A DNA stretch of 64,000 bases from an uncultured Muribaculum sp. (GTDB lineage: Bacteria > Bacteroidota > Bacteroidia > Bacteroidales > Muribaculaceae). Position numbers and translations under genes: made by a program. This document shows, one piece after another, positions 52,690 through 61,016 of this stretch. The notes below the pieces were generated by a model, which saw only the letters and a list, made by a program, of their open reading frames with translations, was not told the DNA's origin and ran no database searches. The stretch spans positions 124,001-188,000 of the forward strand of contig CAJUMZ010000002.1 of assembly GCA_910587665.1 (NCBI GenBank), read 5' to 3'. The number at the start of each line of letters is the position of its first letter. Position 1 is the stretch's first letter.

Positions 52690-53424
52690 ATGAACAATTC
52701 AAAAATCTTATTGACAGCAATTCTTGCAATCAGCTGCGCGATGCCTGCGGCAGCGCAGTTTGCCAACACAGGAAATACCACCACGACAACCACGACCCGC
52801 GTTGCCCGCGACATCAACCCTTATGACCGAGTAAGCGTGTCGTATGTCAACACAATGCTCTCAACCGACGTCAAAAACGCTGACGACTTTTCAATCAACG
52901 GAGTAGGCATCGACTATATCCATGGCTTCAGCCTTTCCAAATCGTTCCCGCTTTATCTCGAGACCGGAGTAAAGGCAACACTGTCGTTTTACAGCCGCGA
53001 AGATTGCGCTTTCGCCAATATCTGGGATGATGATGCAGAAAACAAAGATTTCAAGACAACATTCCAGACACTTTCCGCAGCAATTCCTCTAAATCTTGCC
53101 TATAAATTCACCCTGACCAATGGAGAAGTATCTATCGTGCCTTACTTAGGGCTTAACTTCAAGTTCAACATCATGGCAAACGGAAAAGAAGTATATGAAC
53201 CAGATGATGATGACAAGGAAAAAGAAAAATATGACTTCTTTGACAAAAAGGATATGGGCGACAAGGATGCCTGTTGGAAGCGTTTCCAGTTGGGATGGCA
53301 TATCGGCGCAGGATTAAACTACCGCCAGTTTTACATCGGTCTCAGCTACGGCACCGACTTTATGGAATTGGCAAAGAAAGTCAACACATCGACATTTGCC
53401 GTAAGCGTCGGCTATAATTTCTAA
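52690..53424 (+). CDS. Outer-membrane beta-barrel protein
   Basis: A 244-residue protein with a signal peptide (to about PAAAQ) and a small barrel with alternating aromatic strands (IDYIHGFSLSKSFPLYLETG, AIPLNLAYKFTLTNGEVSIVPYLGLNFKFN, GLNYRQFYIGLSYGTDFMEL) ending in SVGYNF, the aromatic C-terminus that the BAM machine reads. It looks like the porin-family OMP_b-brl type. Its stop overlaps the next start (TAATG). Confidence 0.85.
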   Translation: MNNSKILLTAILAISCAMPAAAQFANTGNTTTTTTTRVARDINPYDRVSVSYVNTMLSTDVKNADDFSINGVGIDYIHGFSLSKSFPLYLETGVKATLSFYSREDCAFANIWDDDAENKDFKTTFQTLSAAIPLNLAYKFTLTNGEVSIVPYLGLNFKFNIMANGKEVYEPDDDDKEKEKYDFFDKKDMGDKDACWKRFQLGWHIGAGLNYRQFYIGLSYGTDFMELAKKVNTSTFAVSVGYNF

Positions 53425-53861
53425 TGCGATTTATACAAATGAAACGCCTTATACAGTTCATGGGAGTGTCCGCAATATTGTGGACACTCCTGACAATAAC
53501 CGCATGCAGCTCCGATGATGACGACCGCAAAGGCAATGGTGGAGCAAGCGACATTGTAGGCAATTGGTTCTTATATGACGAAGTGGAACCTGAATTCTAT
53601 TCTTTCAAGAAAAACGGCAGTTTTGTTTGGGAAATATGTGATATCAAATATGATGAATGGGATGAAGAATCGGGAAAGTATTGGCTTGAAGACGGGGAAC
53701 TTGCTGTCCAATATTACGGAAATAAGATTGAAACGGTATATTACGAATACACCGTAAAGGGAAATATCCTTACCCTTTTTAATGAGAAAGGCACAAGACT
53801 CCGCTATCAATATACAGATTGCAAGTCGCTTGAAGAATGTCTTAACGAAATGGATTACTAA
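53424..53861 (+). CDS. Acidic surface lipoprotein, tandem copy 1
   Basis: A 145-residue lipoprotein with lipobox ITAC (about Cys28) followed by SSDDDDRKGNGG, a surface-export signal. The body begins DIVGNWFLYDEVEPEFYSF, a lipocalin-like beta fold, and ends DCKSLEECLNEMDY with two Cys. The start codon overlaps the barrel gene stop (TAATG); an ATG at 53442 is an alternative. It shares a 92-base identical block with the next gene. No function can be given. Confidence 0.75.
   Translation: MRFIQMKRLIQFMGVSAILWTLLTITACSSDDDDRKGNGGASDIVGNWFLYDEVEPEFYSFKKNGSFVWEICDIKYDEWDEESGKYWLEDGELAVQYYGNKIETVYYEYTVKGNILTLFNEKGTRLRYQYTDCKSLEECLNEMDY
53528..53619 (+). repeat. 92-base identical block, copy 1
   Basis: Identical to 53965-54056. 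It encodes the KGNGGASDIVGNW to FKKNG part of the lipoprotein. The genes diverge strongly on both sides of it. Confidence 0.85.
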
Positions 53862-53863
53862 TT

Positions 53864-54310
53864 ATGATCACAAATATGAAAATAATAAACCTAATCAAAA
53901 TCCCCGCAATATTGCTAATGTTACCGCTGATTGCGGCTTGCAGCTCCGATGATGATGACGACCACAAAGGCAATGGTGGAGCAAGCGACATTGTAGGCAA
54001 TTGGTTCTTATATGACGAAGTGGAACCTGAATTCTATTCTTTCAAGAAAAACGGCAATTTCATTTTTGAGCTCTGCGGCATTCAAAGTGACAAATATGAC
54101 TACGAATGGGTTGAAGAGCCGGGAAATTATTGGGCTAATGACGGAGATCTTGTTCTTCAATATTCCGACAAAGATATCGAGACAGAATATTATGAGTATA
54201 AAGTAAAAAGAGATGTCCTGACACTCACCGATGAATATGGCAATGAATATCGCTACGAGCGCACGGATTGCAAGTCGCTTGAAGAGTGTCTTGATGAATA
54301 CGGACTCTGA
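53864..54310 (+). CDS. Acidic surface lipoprotein, tandem copy 2
   Basis: A 148-residue paralogue of the preceding gene: lipobox IAAC (about Cys26), SSDDDDDHKGNGG, DIVGNWFLYDEVEPEFYSF, and a similar end (DCKSLEECLDEYGL). It begins 2 bases after the previous stop. The middle of the two proteins differs clearly while the 92-base block is identical in DNA. This suggests gene conversion or a recent duplication that then diverged at the ends. An alternative start is at 53876. Confidence 0.75.
   Translation: MITNMKIINLIKIPAILLMLPLIAACSSDDDDDHKGNGGASDIVGNWFLYDEVEPEFYSFKKNGNFIFELCGIQSDKYDYEWVEEPGNYWANDGDLVLQYSDKDIETEYYEYKVKRDVLTLTDEYGNEYRYERTDCKSLEECLDEYGL
53965..54056 (+). repeat. 92-base identical block, copy 2
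   Basis: Second copy of the block at 53528-53619. Confidence 0.85.
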
Positions 54311-54344
54311 AGAATTTTAGTTTTTAAGCTTTTTTATAATGTTT

Positions 54345-54366
54345 CTTACGGGCGGTTGTCCGTAAG
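54345..54366. terminator. Hairpin between the lipoprotein cluster and the HTH gene
   Basis: A 7-bp stem (CTTACGG / CCGTAAG) with an 8-base loop between convergent genes. T-rich sequence precedes it on the plus strand (the AAGCTTTTTTATAA region), so on the minus strand it is followed by an A-rich and then T-poor run; termination is uncertain. Confidence 0.4.
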
Positions 54367-54367
54367 A

Positions 54368-54676
54368 TTATAAGTCACGATTGTGATGCCGGGATTGCGG
54401 GGCGGGAGTCTCGCAATTCTTGTTGTCGGCGGTCATGATTTCGTCAAACGCATCGGAATAAATCCGGAAAAAGTCATGATGCAGGGCAACGGATATCCGC
54501 ATTAGTAGGGCGATGTCAATAGTGCTTTTGCGCATGATCTTGTAAATATTGGTGCGGTCGCAAAACAGCACCCTCGCCAGCCAAGAAGGAGAATAACGCC
54601 CGCGCGCCATCACCCCCGCAATTTCGTTGCCGATATGGATGCGGGCAACAAAATTTTCAGTACAGTCACATTTCAT
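54368..54676 (-). CDS. Helix-turn-helix (XRE-like) regulator
   Basis: A 102-residue protein. Residues 12-75 resemble a lambda-repressor-like HTH: IHIGNEIAGVMARGRYSPSWLARVLFCDRTNIYKIMRKSTIDIALLMRISVALHHDFF. The ARVLFCDRTNIYKI part would be the recognition helix region. Such short Bacteroidales proteins are common and their targets are unknown. It is convergent with the lipoprotein genes and divergent from the gene at 55.2 kb. No operator was found. Confidence 0.75.
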   Translation of the reverse strand: MKCDCTENFVARIHIGNEIAGVMARGRYSPSWLARVLFCDRTNIYKIMRKSTIDIALLMRISVALHHDFFRIYSDAFDEIMTADNKNCETPAPQSRHHNRDL

Positions 54677-55182
54677 TTAATGATAGCATTTAACAGCGAA
54701 TGCCGTAGTCCGAGGCATGGTCATCAATCGGGGCCAAAGGAATAAAGCGCGGACACGCTTGCAGCATCCCAAGGCCCTGAGAATGCCCATGCACAAAACA
54801 AGTCGCGCCCGCGCAATAATCGCACGATTCGCTCAACTTGTCCGCATGTGCATCAATGAAATTTCTCAGGTTTCAGGGAATGCTCGAACAAATAGCAAAT
54901 GCCATGATTTATAATATGTTAATTAATCGTTTCTCTTATAATAATGAAATTTAGGGATTACTTTCATTACAAAAATAATGAAAAATGCCGACAAAACCAC
55001 GCCAATGCACCAAAGCAATCAACGGCACGAGCAGACCCATCAAAGCAAATTTCCATAGCAGCACAACTACATCCAAACAAATTTCTACATAATTCACATT
55101 TTTACTTTCATTTTTCTTGCACACACCAAATATATTATCTACTTTTGCCACATCAACTATTAATAATTTCTCATTATTGCGT
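54677..55182. other. 506-base gap without a supported gene
   Basis: No gene with family similarity was found. The first 230 bases are balanced in composition; from about 54910 the sequence becomes AT-rich. It holds two copies of AATAATGAAA (near 54940 and 54973) and, at the end, the promoter of the next gene. Confidence 0.5.
55117..55147 (+). promoter_or_regulatory. Promoter of the interrupted secreted-protein gene
   Basis: TTGC (55117-55120), a 19-base spacer and TACTTTTG (55140-55147), 36 bases before the ATG at 55183. The intact promoter suggests the gene was recently functional. Confidence 0.65.
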
Positions 55183-56754
55183 ATGAAAAAGTTTTTACTC
55201 TCATTATCCGCCGCATTTTTCATTGGCGGGTCATTATCACAGTCGGCAAGCGCCGCAGGCATTCAGGAAACACCGGAAGGCACACATTACAGCAACATCT
55301 ACCGCAGCTCCGTGCAATACCTTGACATGTGGGGGTCGCTCTATATCTCCAATATCGAAGGTAAGATCGGCGATATTGTAATCAGCGGCAAGGATTTTTA
55401 TATGTGCAAGCCGGTAGCCACATTTTCCGTGACCACCCCTTATTGGATTAAAGGCACGCTCGGCGATGACAACCTGGTGACATTCTCATTCCCGCAGGAT
55501 GCATACACAGTGCCTGCAAATCCGTATCTCGGCACGCCGGAGACACAGATCTCTGCCCAGATGATGAAGGTCGTGACCACTGACGGGAAATCGGAATTTG
55601 TCGTTGACACAGAAAATACCGCTCTTTTGATGAAATGGGAAAACAACGTGCTGTCGCAGATCAATGCCGGTAACGACGGAGAGAAGCGCGTGGTCGGTCT
55701 TGTTGATGCAGACGGCAAATTCACCGGATCGGCCGAAGGAGATATCGTATGGAGCGTGTTTGACGAGACACTCCCCACCCCTCCCGCCGGAATGGAAACA
55801 GCGAAATATCTTTGCTCGGCAGAAAACAACTGGGGAGACAAATCCAACCGCATCGTTGAGATCGGCACGGCAGGCGACCAGCTTTGGATAAAAGGTCTTT
55901 ACGGCTACTTCAGCGACTCATGGATCAAAGGCACGATCAACGGTGACAAGGTGACGGTTGCCACCGACCAGTATCTCGGCATATACACGACAGAGATGTA
56001 TTATTACTTCTTTCAGGCAGCCGACTATGAGGAATATGTCAACGACTGGGGCGAGCCTGATGTACGGTTTATACCGGAAACAGAAGTAACCCTTACAAAG
56101 GAAGGCGACAAATACATAGCCGACAAGGCTATGCTGATGACTTTCGGCATGAAAACGGCAAATCCCGGAATGCCCGCCGGCTCAACCTTGCTAAACGTCA
56201 CATTCGCGCCTTATGAAGAGACTCCCGCAACACCCGCCAACCCGTCGATTGAATTTGTGGGCGACTACTATGCACCCTACGGCAGGAGCGTAACGCTGAA
56301 CATCCCCGCCACCGACACCGATGGCAACTTCATCAATCCCGACAATATGTATTACAACATATTTATAAATGATGAATTGTTTACATTCACTCCCGAGACA
56401 TATCCCGTACTGGAGTCGCCGCTCACCGACATCCCGTATAACTTCTCCTAGACAGGCGTGGTAGTGACAAACGGAGGCTCGGCACAGCACTCGATAACAC
56501 TACAGATGGAAGAACTTCCGAAAATCGAAGTGCAGAGCGCATATGTGGTCAACGGCGTGACCAACAAATCGGCAAAAGTTGGCACAACAACCGAAATTGA
56601 CCCGACAACCATGGCAAAGCCAACTGTCGAGTCAACCGAATGGTACAACCTGCAGGGCGCACGAATCGACGCTCCCGCAGCCGGCACAATCGCAATACGC
56701 CGCGACCGGATGTCAGACGGCACGGTGAAAGCGACAAAAGCCATCATCCGCTAA
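55183..56754 (+). pseudogene. Secreted repeat protein interrupted by one in-frame TAG
   Basis: A signal peptide (MKKFLLSLSAAFF ... ASAAG) opens a 422-codon frame that stops at a TAG at 56449-56451, after DIPYNFS. The same frame continues with no further stop for 100 more codons (TGVVVTNGGSAQHS ...) and ends WYNLQGARIDAPAAGTIAIRR ... KAIIR. That ending resembles a C-terminal domain common in secreted proteins of this order. So one base change broke a protein of about 522 residues. The body has internal repeats (WIKGTLGDDNLVTF and WIKGTINGDKVTV). TAG is a normal stop in neighbours such as glmM, so recoding is unlikely. The function is unknown. Confidence 0.8.
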
Positions 56755-56778
56755 GCCAATTTAATCCAATTATCAGCC

Positions 56779-56830
56779 TGCCCCCTGCGGAAGCACGTGA
56801 TAACAAACACGCTCCGCAGGGGGCAATTTT
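56779..56830 (+). terminator. Strong terminator after the interrupted gene
   Basis: A perfect 13-bp stem (TGCCCCCTGCGGA / TCCGCAGGGGGCA) followed by ATTTTT, 25 bases after the distal stop codon. Its place after the distal stop supports the view that the full-length frame is the original gene. Confidence 0.9.
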
Positions 56831-56835
56831 TGCAC

Positions 56836-56905
56836 AAAATCCGCGCCAAATTTCCAAACAAAACCGCGCCAAATTTCCAAACAAAATCGCGCTAAATTTC
56901 CAAAT
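56836..56905 (+). repeat. Three tandem 23-24 base repeats upstream of the DUF4143 ATPase
   Basis: Three head-to-tail copies (56836-56859, 56860-56882, 56883-56905), each built on AAAA-CGCGCCAAATTTCCAAA with one or two changes. They abut with no spacer and end about 37 bases before the -7 box. A likely binding-site array for a regulator. Confidence 0.8.
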
Positions 56906-56942
56906 AAAATCCGAAAAGTCACTATAATTCAGAAAAATATAC

Positions 56943-56950
56943 TATCTTTG
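56943..56950 (+). promoter_or_regulatory. -7 box of the DUF4143 ATPase gene
   Basis: TATCTTTG, 17 bases before the start codon at 56967, with the tandem repeats just upstream. Confidence 0.6.
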
Positions 56951-56966
56951 CTGAAAATAAAATTCT

Positions 56967-58241
56967 ATGGAATACAGAAATCGAATAGCCGACCAATTAC
57001 TCAGAGATAAATTAGACGCTATGGGAGCCGTTTTAATAGAAGGGCCGAAAGCTTGTGGCAAAACGACAACAGCCGAGCAACAAGCCAAGAGCATTATCTA
57101 TATGACAGATCCCACCAAACAAGAGCAATACAAGCAAATGGCACAGACTAATATAAGATTTTTGCTTGAAGGGGAAACACCCCTTTTGATTGACGAGTGG
57201 CAAGAAGTCCCTCAATTTTGGGATGCGATCCGATTTGAAGTAGACCACAGGAATGAGGATGGACAATTTATGCTTACCGGCTCTGCCGTACCGGCTGACA
57301 CCAAAGACATTCATCATACCGGCACCGGAAGATACGGATGGCTTACCATGCGTCCCATGAGTCTATGGGAATCCGGAGATTCCACCGGAGGAATCAGTTT
57401 ATCAGACTTATTTCTTTCACCCGACAAAATCGGAGCATTGAATAAACTGACATTAACCGCGCTTGCATTTATTATTTGTCGTGGAGGATGGCCTAAAGCC
57501 TTGCAAAAGAAGACAGAAAAAGCGGCGTTATTACAACCGACAGAATATTACAGGGCAATTACCAATAACGATATTTCACGAGTTGACAATATCAAACGAG
57601 ATGCAGAACGGGCAAAAAGGATTATGCGCTCATATGCACGGCTACAAGGCTCACAAGCAAGCATAGCGACAATACTTGCCGATATATCAACAAATGAGCC
57701 GGAGAATATAAGCGATGAAACAATCGACTCATATCTTACCGCCTTACGAAAAATATTTGTAATTGAAGACATGCCTGCATGGAATCCCAACCTAAGAAGC
57801 AAAACGGCGATTCGCACATCTGATACAAGGTATTATGTAGATCCATCAATTGGTGTGGCAGCTCTTGGTCTTGGTCCAAATGATTTGATCAACGACTTAA
57901 ATACATTCGGATTATTTTTTGAAACAATGTGTATTCGAGACCTCAGGGTTTACGCTGATGCCCTGGATGGTTCAGTCTATCATTACAGAGATAAAAACGG
58001 ACTTGAATGTGATGCGGTGGTGCATTTACGCAATGGCTCTTATGGTCTTATTGAGATAAAGCTTGGTGGAGAAAAGTTGATTGAAGACGGGGCAAAAACA
58101 CTGACTGCACTTGCAAATATCATAGATACATCAAAGATGAAGGCACCGGCGTTCCGCATGGTCCTGACCGGCGTTGGCGATTTTGCCTATAGGCGGACAG
58201 ACGGAATCTATGTGGTACCGGTGGGATGTTTGAAAAATTAA
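56967..58241 (+). CDS. AAA_14/DUF4143 ATP-binding protein
   Basis: A 424-residue protein of the archaeal-type AAA/DUF4143 family. Walker A is IEGPKACGKTTTA (about residues 24-36), Walker B is LLIDEWQEVPQFWD (about 74), and sensor-like MLTGSAVP follows. The C-terminal DUF4143 part resembles a nuclease-like fold (about 300-400), with GLECDAVVHLRNGSYGLIEIKLGG: the E...D...ExK pattern of PD-(D/E)xK enzymes. Such genes are widespread and mobile in Bacteroidales, with an unsettled function. It is single, AT-rich and preceded by a repeat array. Confidence 0.88.
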   Translation: MEYRNRIADQLLRDKLDAMGAVLIEGPKACGKTTTAEQQAKSIIYMTDPTKQEQYKQMAQTNIRFLLEGETPLLIDEWQEVPQFWDAIRFEVDHRNEDGQFMLTGSAVPADTKDIHHTGTGRYGWLTMRPMSLWESGDSTGGISLSDLFLSPDKIGALNKLTLTALAFIICRGGWPKALQKKTEKAALLQPTEYYRAITNNDISRVDNIKRDAERAKRIMRSYARLQGSQASIATILADISTNEPENISDETIDSYLTALRKIFVIEDMPAWNPNLRSKTAIRTSDTRYYVDPSIGVAALGLGPNDLINDLNTFGLFFETMCIRDLRVYADALDGSVYHYRDKNGLECDAVVHLRNGSYGLIEIKLGGEKLIEDGAKTLTALANIIDTSKMKAPAFRMVLTGVGDFAYRRTDGIYVVPVGCLKN

Positions 58242-58282
58242 TTGCCGCCAAAATGAATAGGGGCTTTTCCCAAAGTTTTTAC

Positions 58283-58290
58283 TAAATTTG
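58283..58290 (+). promoter_or_regulatory. -7 box of bioA
   Basis: TAAATTTG, 19 bases before the bioA start. Confidence 0.6.
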
Positions 58291-58309
58291 TAGTCAAAAC
58301 AAGATAGAA

Positions 58310-59590
58310 ATGACCGATCACGCTTCACTTCATGACGCATGGGACCGCGAGCACCTGTGGCATCCCTATACCTCGACAATCGACCCTCTTCCTACCTATA
58401 AGGTAGACTCGGCAAGCGGCGACCACATACGCCTTGCCGACGGCACCGACCTGATCGACGGCATGTCGTCATGGTGGTGTGCGATCCATGGCTACAATCA
58501 TCCGGCGATCAATGAAGCCATAACACGTCAGCTCTCAAAGATGTCGCATATAATGTTCGGCGGTCTCACCCACGAGCCGGCGATTGAGCTTGGCAAGATG
58601 CTGCTGGAGATTGCCCCTCCGACGATGCACAACATATTTTATGCCGATTCCGGCTCCGTGGCTGTCGAGGTGGCGATGAAAATGGCGGTACAGGCGGCTA
58701 TCTCGCGAAGCGGCGACCACAAGAAAAGCAATTTCGTCACCATACGCTCGGGTTACCACGGTGACACATGGAACGCGATGAGTGTGTGTGACCCCGTGAC
58801 CGGAATGCACGGCGCATTTGGTCCCGCGCTGCCCATACGCTACTTTGTCGAAGCTCCTTCAGTAGGATTTTACGACGAGTGGCAACCGGAAGCAATGGCG
58901 TCACTTGAAAAAACACTCGAAGAGCATCATGACGAAATAGCCGCACTTATACTCGAGCCTGTAGTGCAGGGAGCGGGCGGAATGCGCTTTTACCACCCGC
59001 AATACCTTGTAGAGGCACGACGCCTTTGCGACCGCTACGGCATATTGCTGATATTTGACGAAATCGCCACCGGATTTTGGCGCACCGGCAAGTGTTTTGC
59101 CTGGGAATGGGCGGGAGTACAGCCTGACATCATGTGCATCGGCAAAGGTCTTACCGGAGGTTACCTCACCATGAGCGCGGTGCTCACCACCAAAGATGTT
59201 GCCGACACCATATCACGTGGCGAGGCGGGAGTGCTGATGCACGGTCCTACATTCATGGGCAACCCGCTTGCCTGCGCTATCGCGTGCGAATCATTGAAGT
59301 TGCTGCGCGGTCAAGACATGGAGCCACGCATCAAGCATCTTGAATCAATAATCATGCGTGAACTCGCCCCCGCAACCTCCCTGCCGACCGTAAAGGAAGT
59401 CAGGGTACTCGGCACTATAGGAGTAGTCGAGATGAAAGAGCCGGTAAATGTAGGTGAATTTCAGAAACTGTGTGTAGAAAAAGGTATATGGGTGCGCCCG
59501 TTCGGAAGAAATGTCTACATCATGCCGCCCTACGTAATCACCGACGATGACCTCGTCGCCCTCTGTCGCCGCATGATCTCGATAATCTAA
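58310..59590 (+). CDS. bioA: Adenosylmethionine-8-amino-7-oxononanoate aminotransferase
   Basis: A 426-residue class III aminotransferase. It starts WDREHLWHPYTSTIDPLPTYKV, which is the BioA mark, and has DGMSSWWCAIHGYNHP, YADSGSVAVEVAMKMA, LIFDEIATGFWRTGK (PLP Asp) and GKGLTGGYLTMSAVL (Schiff-base Lys). It converts KAPA to DAPA using S-adenosylmethionine as amino donor. It is separated from bioF, bioG-C and bioD by about 19 kb and has its own promoter. Confidence 0.95.
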   Translation: MTDHASLHDAWDREHLWHPYTSTIDPLPTYKVDSASGDHIRLADGTDLIDGMSSWWCAIHGYNHPAINEAITRQLSKMSHIMFGGLTHEPAIELGKMLLEIAPPTMHNIFYADSGSVAVEVAMKMAVQAAISRSGDHKKSNFVTIRSGYHGDTWNAMSVCDPVTGMHGAFGPALPIRYFVEAPSVGFYDEWQPEAMASLEKTLEEHHDEIAALILEPVVQGAGGMRFYHPQYLVEARRLCDRYGILLIFDEIATGFWRTGKCFAWEWAGVQPDIMCIGKGLTGGYLTMSAVLTTKDVADTISRGEAGVLMHGPTFMGNPLACAIACESLKLLRGQDMEPRIKHLESIIMRELAPATSLPTVKEVRVLGTIGVVEMKEPVNVGEFQKLCVEKGIWVRPFGRNVYIMPPYVITDDDLVALCRRMISII

Positions 59591-59615
59591 TTTCCACCAC
59601 TTAATAATCATCACC

Positions 59616-61004
59616 ATGAAAAAAAACGATCCGTCAAAAAAAGGCAACAGCACACAAAGCAGCACACCAGCCGAATATGCAGACAATCCCGGAACCTATC
59701 TCCTGAGATGGGATCCGGCGATCAGCAAAATGAAGTTTGAACGCTACCGCGAAATCACGAATGAATATCCGGAAGGATTTTGTATGGATTGGAGCATCTA
59801 TGATTATAACGACGCAAAGGAGGGCGACCTATTTTATATGCTCCGTGAGGGAGAAGAAAACGGAGGCATAATATTCCGCGGGATTTTCTCATCAGCCCCC
59901 TATGAGGATGATGACTGGAGAGGCAGCGGTGAAAAGCGTCACTACATAATGATTGATTGTTTTTCAGCAGTCAATGCCGATGAGCGACCGCCACTTCACT
60001 TGTCAATGCTCGAAAAAAGGATTCCTATCATAAATTGGCGGAAAGGTCATTCCGGAGAGCTGCTTACCCCGGCACAGGCTGAAGCACTCCACTCCCTTTG
60101 GTTTGATGTATACGGTTTTGATGATGAATATGAGAAGATTGAAGATAATATAGAGTTTGACCAAGAATTTGAAGAAGATGGTGATGGCGAGTTTGATACC
60201 GAAGTAGGACATGGCGACCACCTTTCCTGTTTCGACGAGGATATTGAATCAATAATCAGAGATCTGGAGTCTATCGTAGACAAAAGCATTCCAATAAGCG
60301 TAAGTCCTGAGATAAGCCTCGTCACAGAGCGACCGACAACTGCCGAACTGATATATTTCTCTACGCAAGGGAAAGATGTGGCAATGCGCACGACCATGAT
60401 TTCTCACGGAGAATCAATGGAAATACTGGCATTTGTACCTTATGCGATAAACGATAAGCCGACAAAGTCCAAGCTAATCAAAATTCAGGAATATTCCAAC
60501 GGATTTGAAGCTGTCCTTACAGTGGAATACGGAGATACGGAGTTTAGCTTTTTCGACATTGACTATGCCCTGCACAAAAACAGTTACAAGCTCGGAGAAT
60601 ATTACGATTTCGCACTTTCAGCAATGGCATTTGAGGCAGGATGTGTTCCTGATGAGGAGATGTCGTTCACGTTGTCGCATGACGAGGCTGAAAGACTCCA
60701 CCTTGCAGGAGATGACAATAAGCCGGTAATAATGTCAATGTCGGAACTTGTAGGTTGTCTTCAGACCGATTCCCGCTACCCTGACAATGCGGCATTTCAA
60801 TCGCCTGTGATGTCCAGGGCACGGAAAGCGGCATGCCTTGGCCGTGAATTTTACCGCATGGAAATCTGTATCGCCCATGAAACAGACGAATGCCCGGAAT
60901 TGACCATACCCCTCATCACAAGAGTGTCGGACTTTGATAAAAAACCGACAATGAAAAATTCAATCCGTGGCGGGTTATGGCTTCAAGGCAGGCTTATACA
61001 ATAA
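59616..61004 (+). CDS. Unrecognised 462-residue acidic protein with PUA/EVE-like start
   Basis: No family was recognised with confidence. Residues 27-130 (GTYLLRWDPAISKMKFERYREI ... IIFRGIFSSAPYED ... RHYIMIDCFSAV) have the look of a PUA/EVE-like domain, which in other proteins binds modified bases. An LTPAQAEALHSLWFDVYG helix follows, then a very acidic stretch (about residues 166-200) and a second half of mixed alpha/beta character without known motifs. There is no signal peptide, so it is cytosolic. It starts 25 bases after bioA and is co-directional, but a link is unlikely. Confidence 0.6.
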   Translation: MKKNDPSKKGNSTQSSTPAEYADNPGTYLLRWDPAISKMKFERYREITNEYPEGFCMDWSIYDYNDAKEGDLFYMLREGEENGGIIFRGIFSSAPYEDDDWRGSGEKRHYIMIDCFSAVNADERPPLHLSMLEKRIPIINWRKGHSGELLTPAQAEALHSLWFDVYGFDDEYEKIEDNIEFDQEFEEDGDGEFDTEVGHGDHLSCFDEDIESIIRDLESIVDKSIPISVSPEISLVTERPTTAELIYFSTQGKDVAMRTTMISHGESMEILAFVPYAINDKPTKSKLIKIQEYSNGFEAVLTVEYGDTEFSFFDIDYALHKNSYKLGEYYDFALSAMAFEAGCVPDEEMSFTLSHDEAERLHLAGDDNKPVIMSMSELVGCLQTDSRYPDNAAFQSPVMSRARKAACLGREFYRMEICIAHETDECPELTIPLITRVSDFDKKPTMKNSIRGGLWLQGRLIQ

Positions 61005-61016
61005 CCCATACCACAA

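Noticed and set aside
54717..54914. A 65-codon plus-strand frame in the gap before the interrupted gene
   Set aside because: It is arginine-rich, lacks any motif, has no promoter or ribosome site and is probably chance.
56449..56451. Recoding of TAG as a sense codon throughout the genome
   Set aside because: Several intact genes here end in TAG (glmM, the DUF892 gene, the MNT gene at 21.5 kb), so TAG is a working stop.
56836..56905. CRISPR array
   Set aside because: The three repeats abut directly with no spacers, and no cas gene is present.
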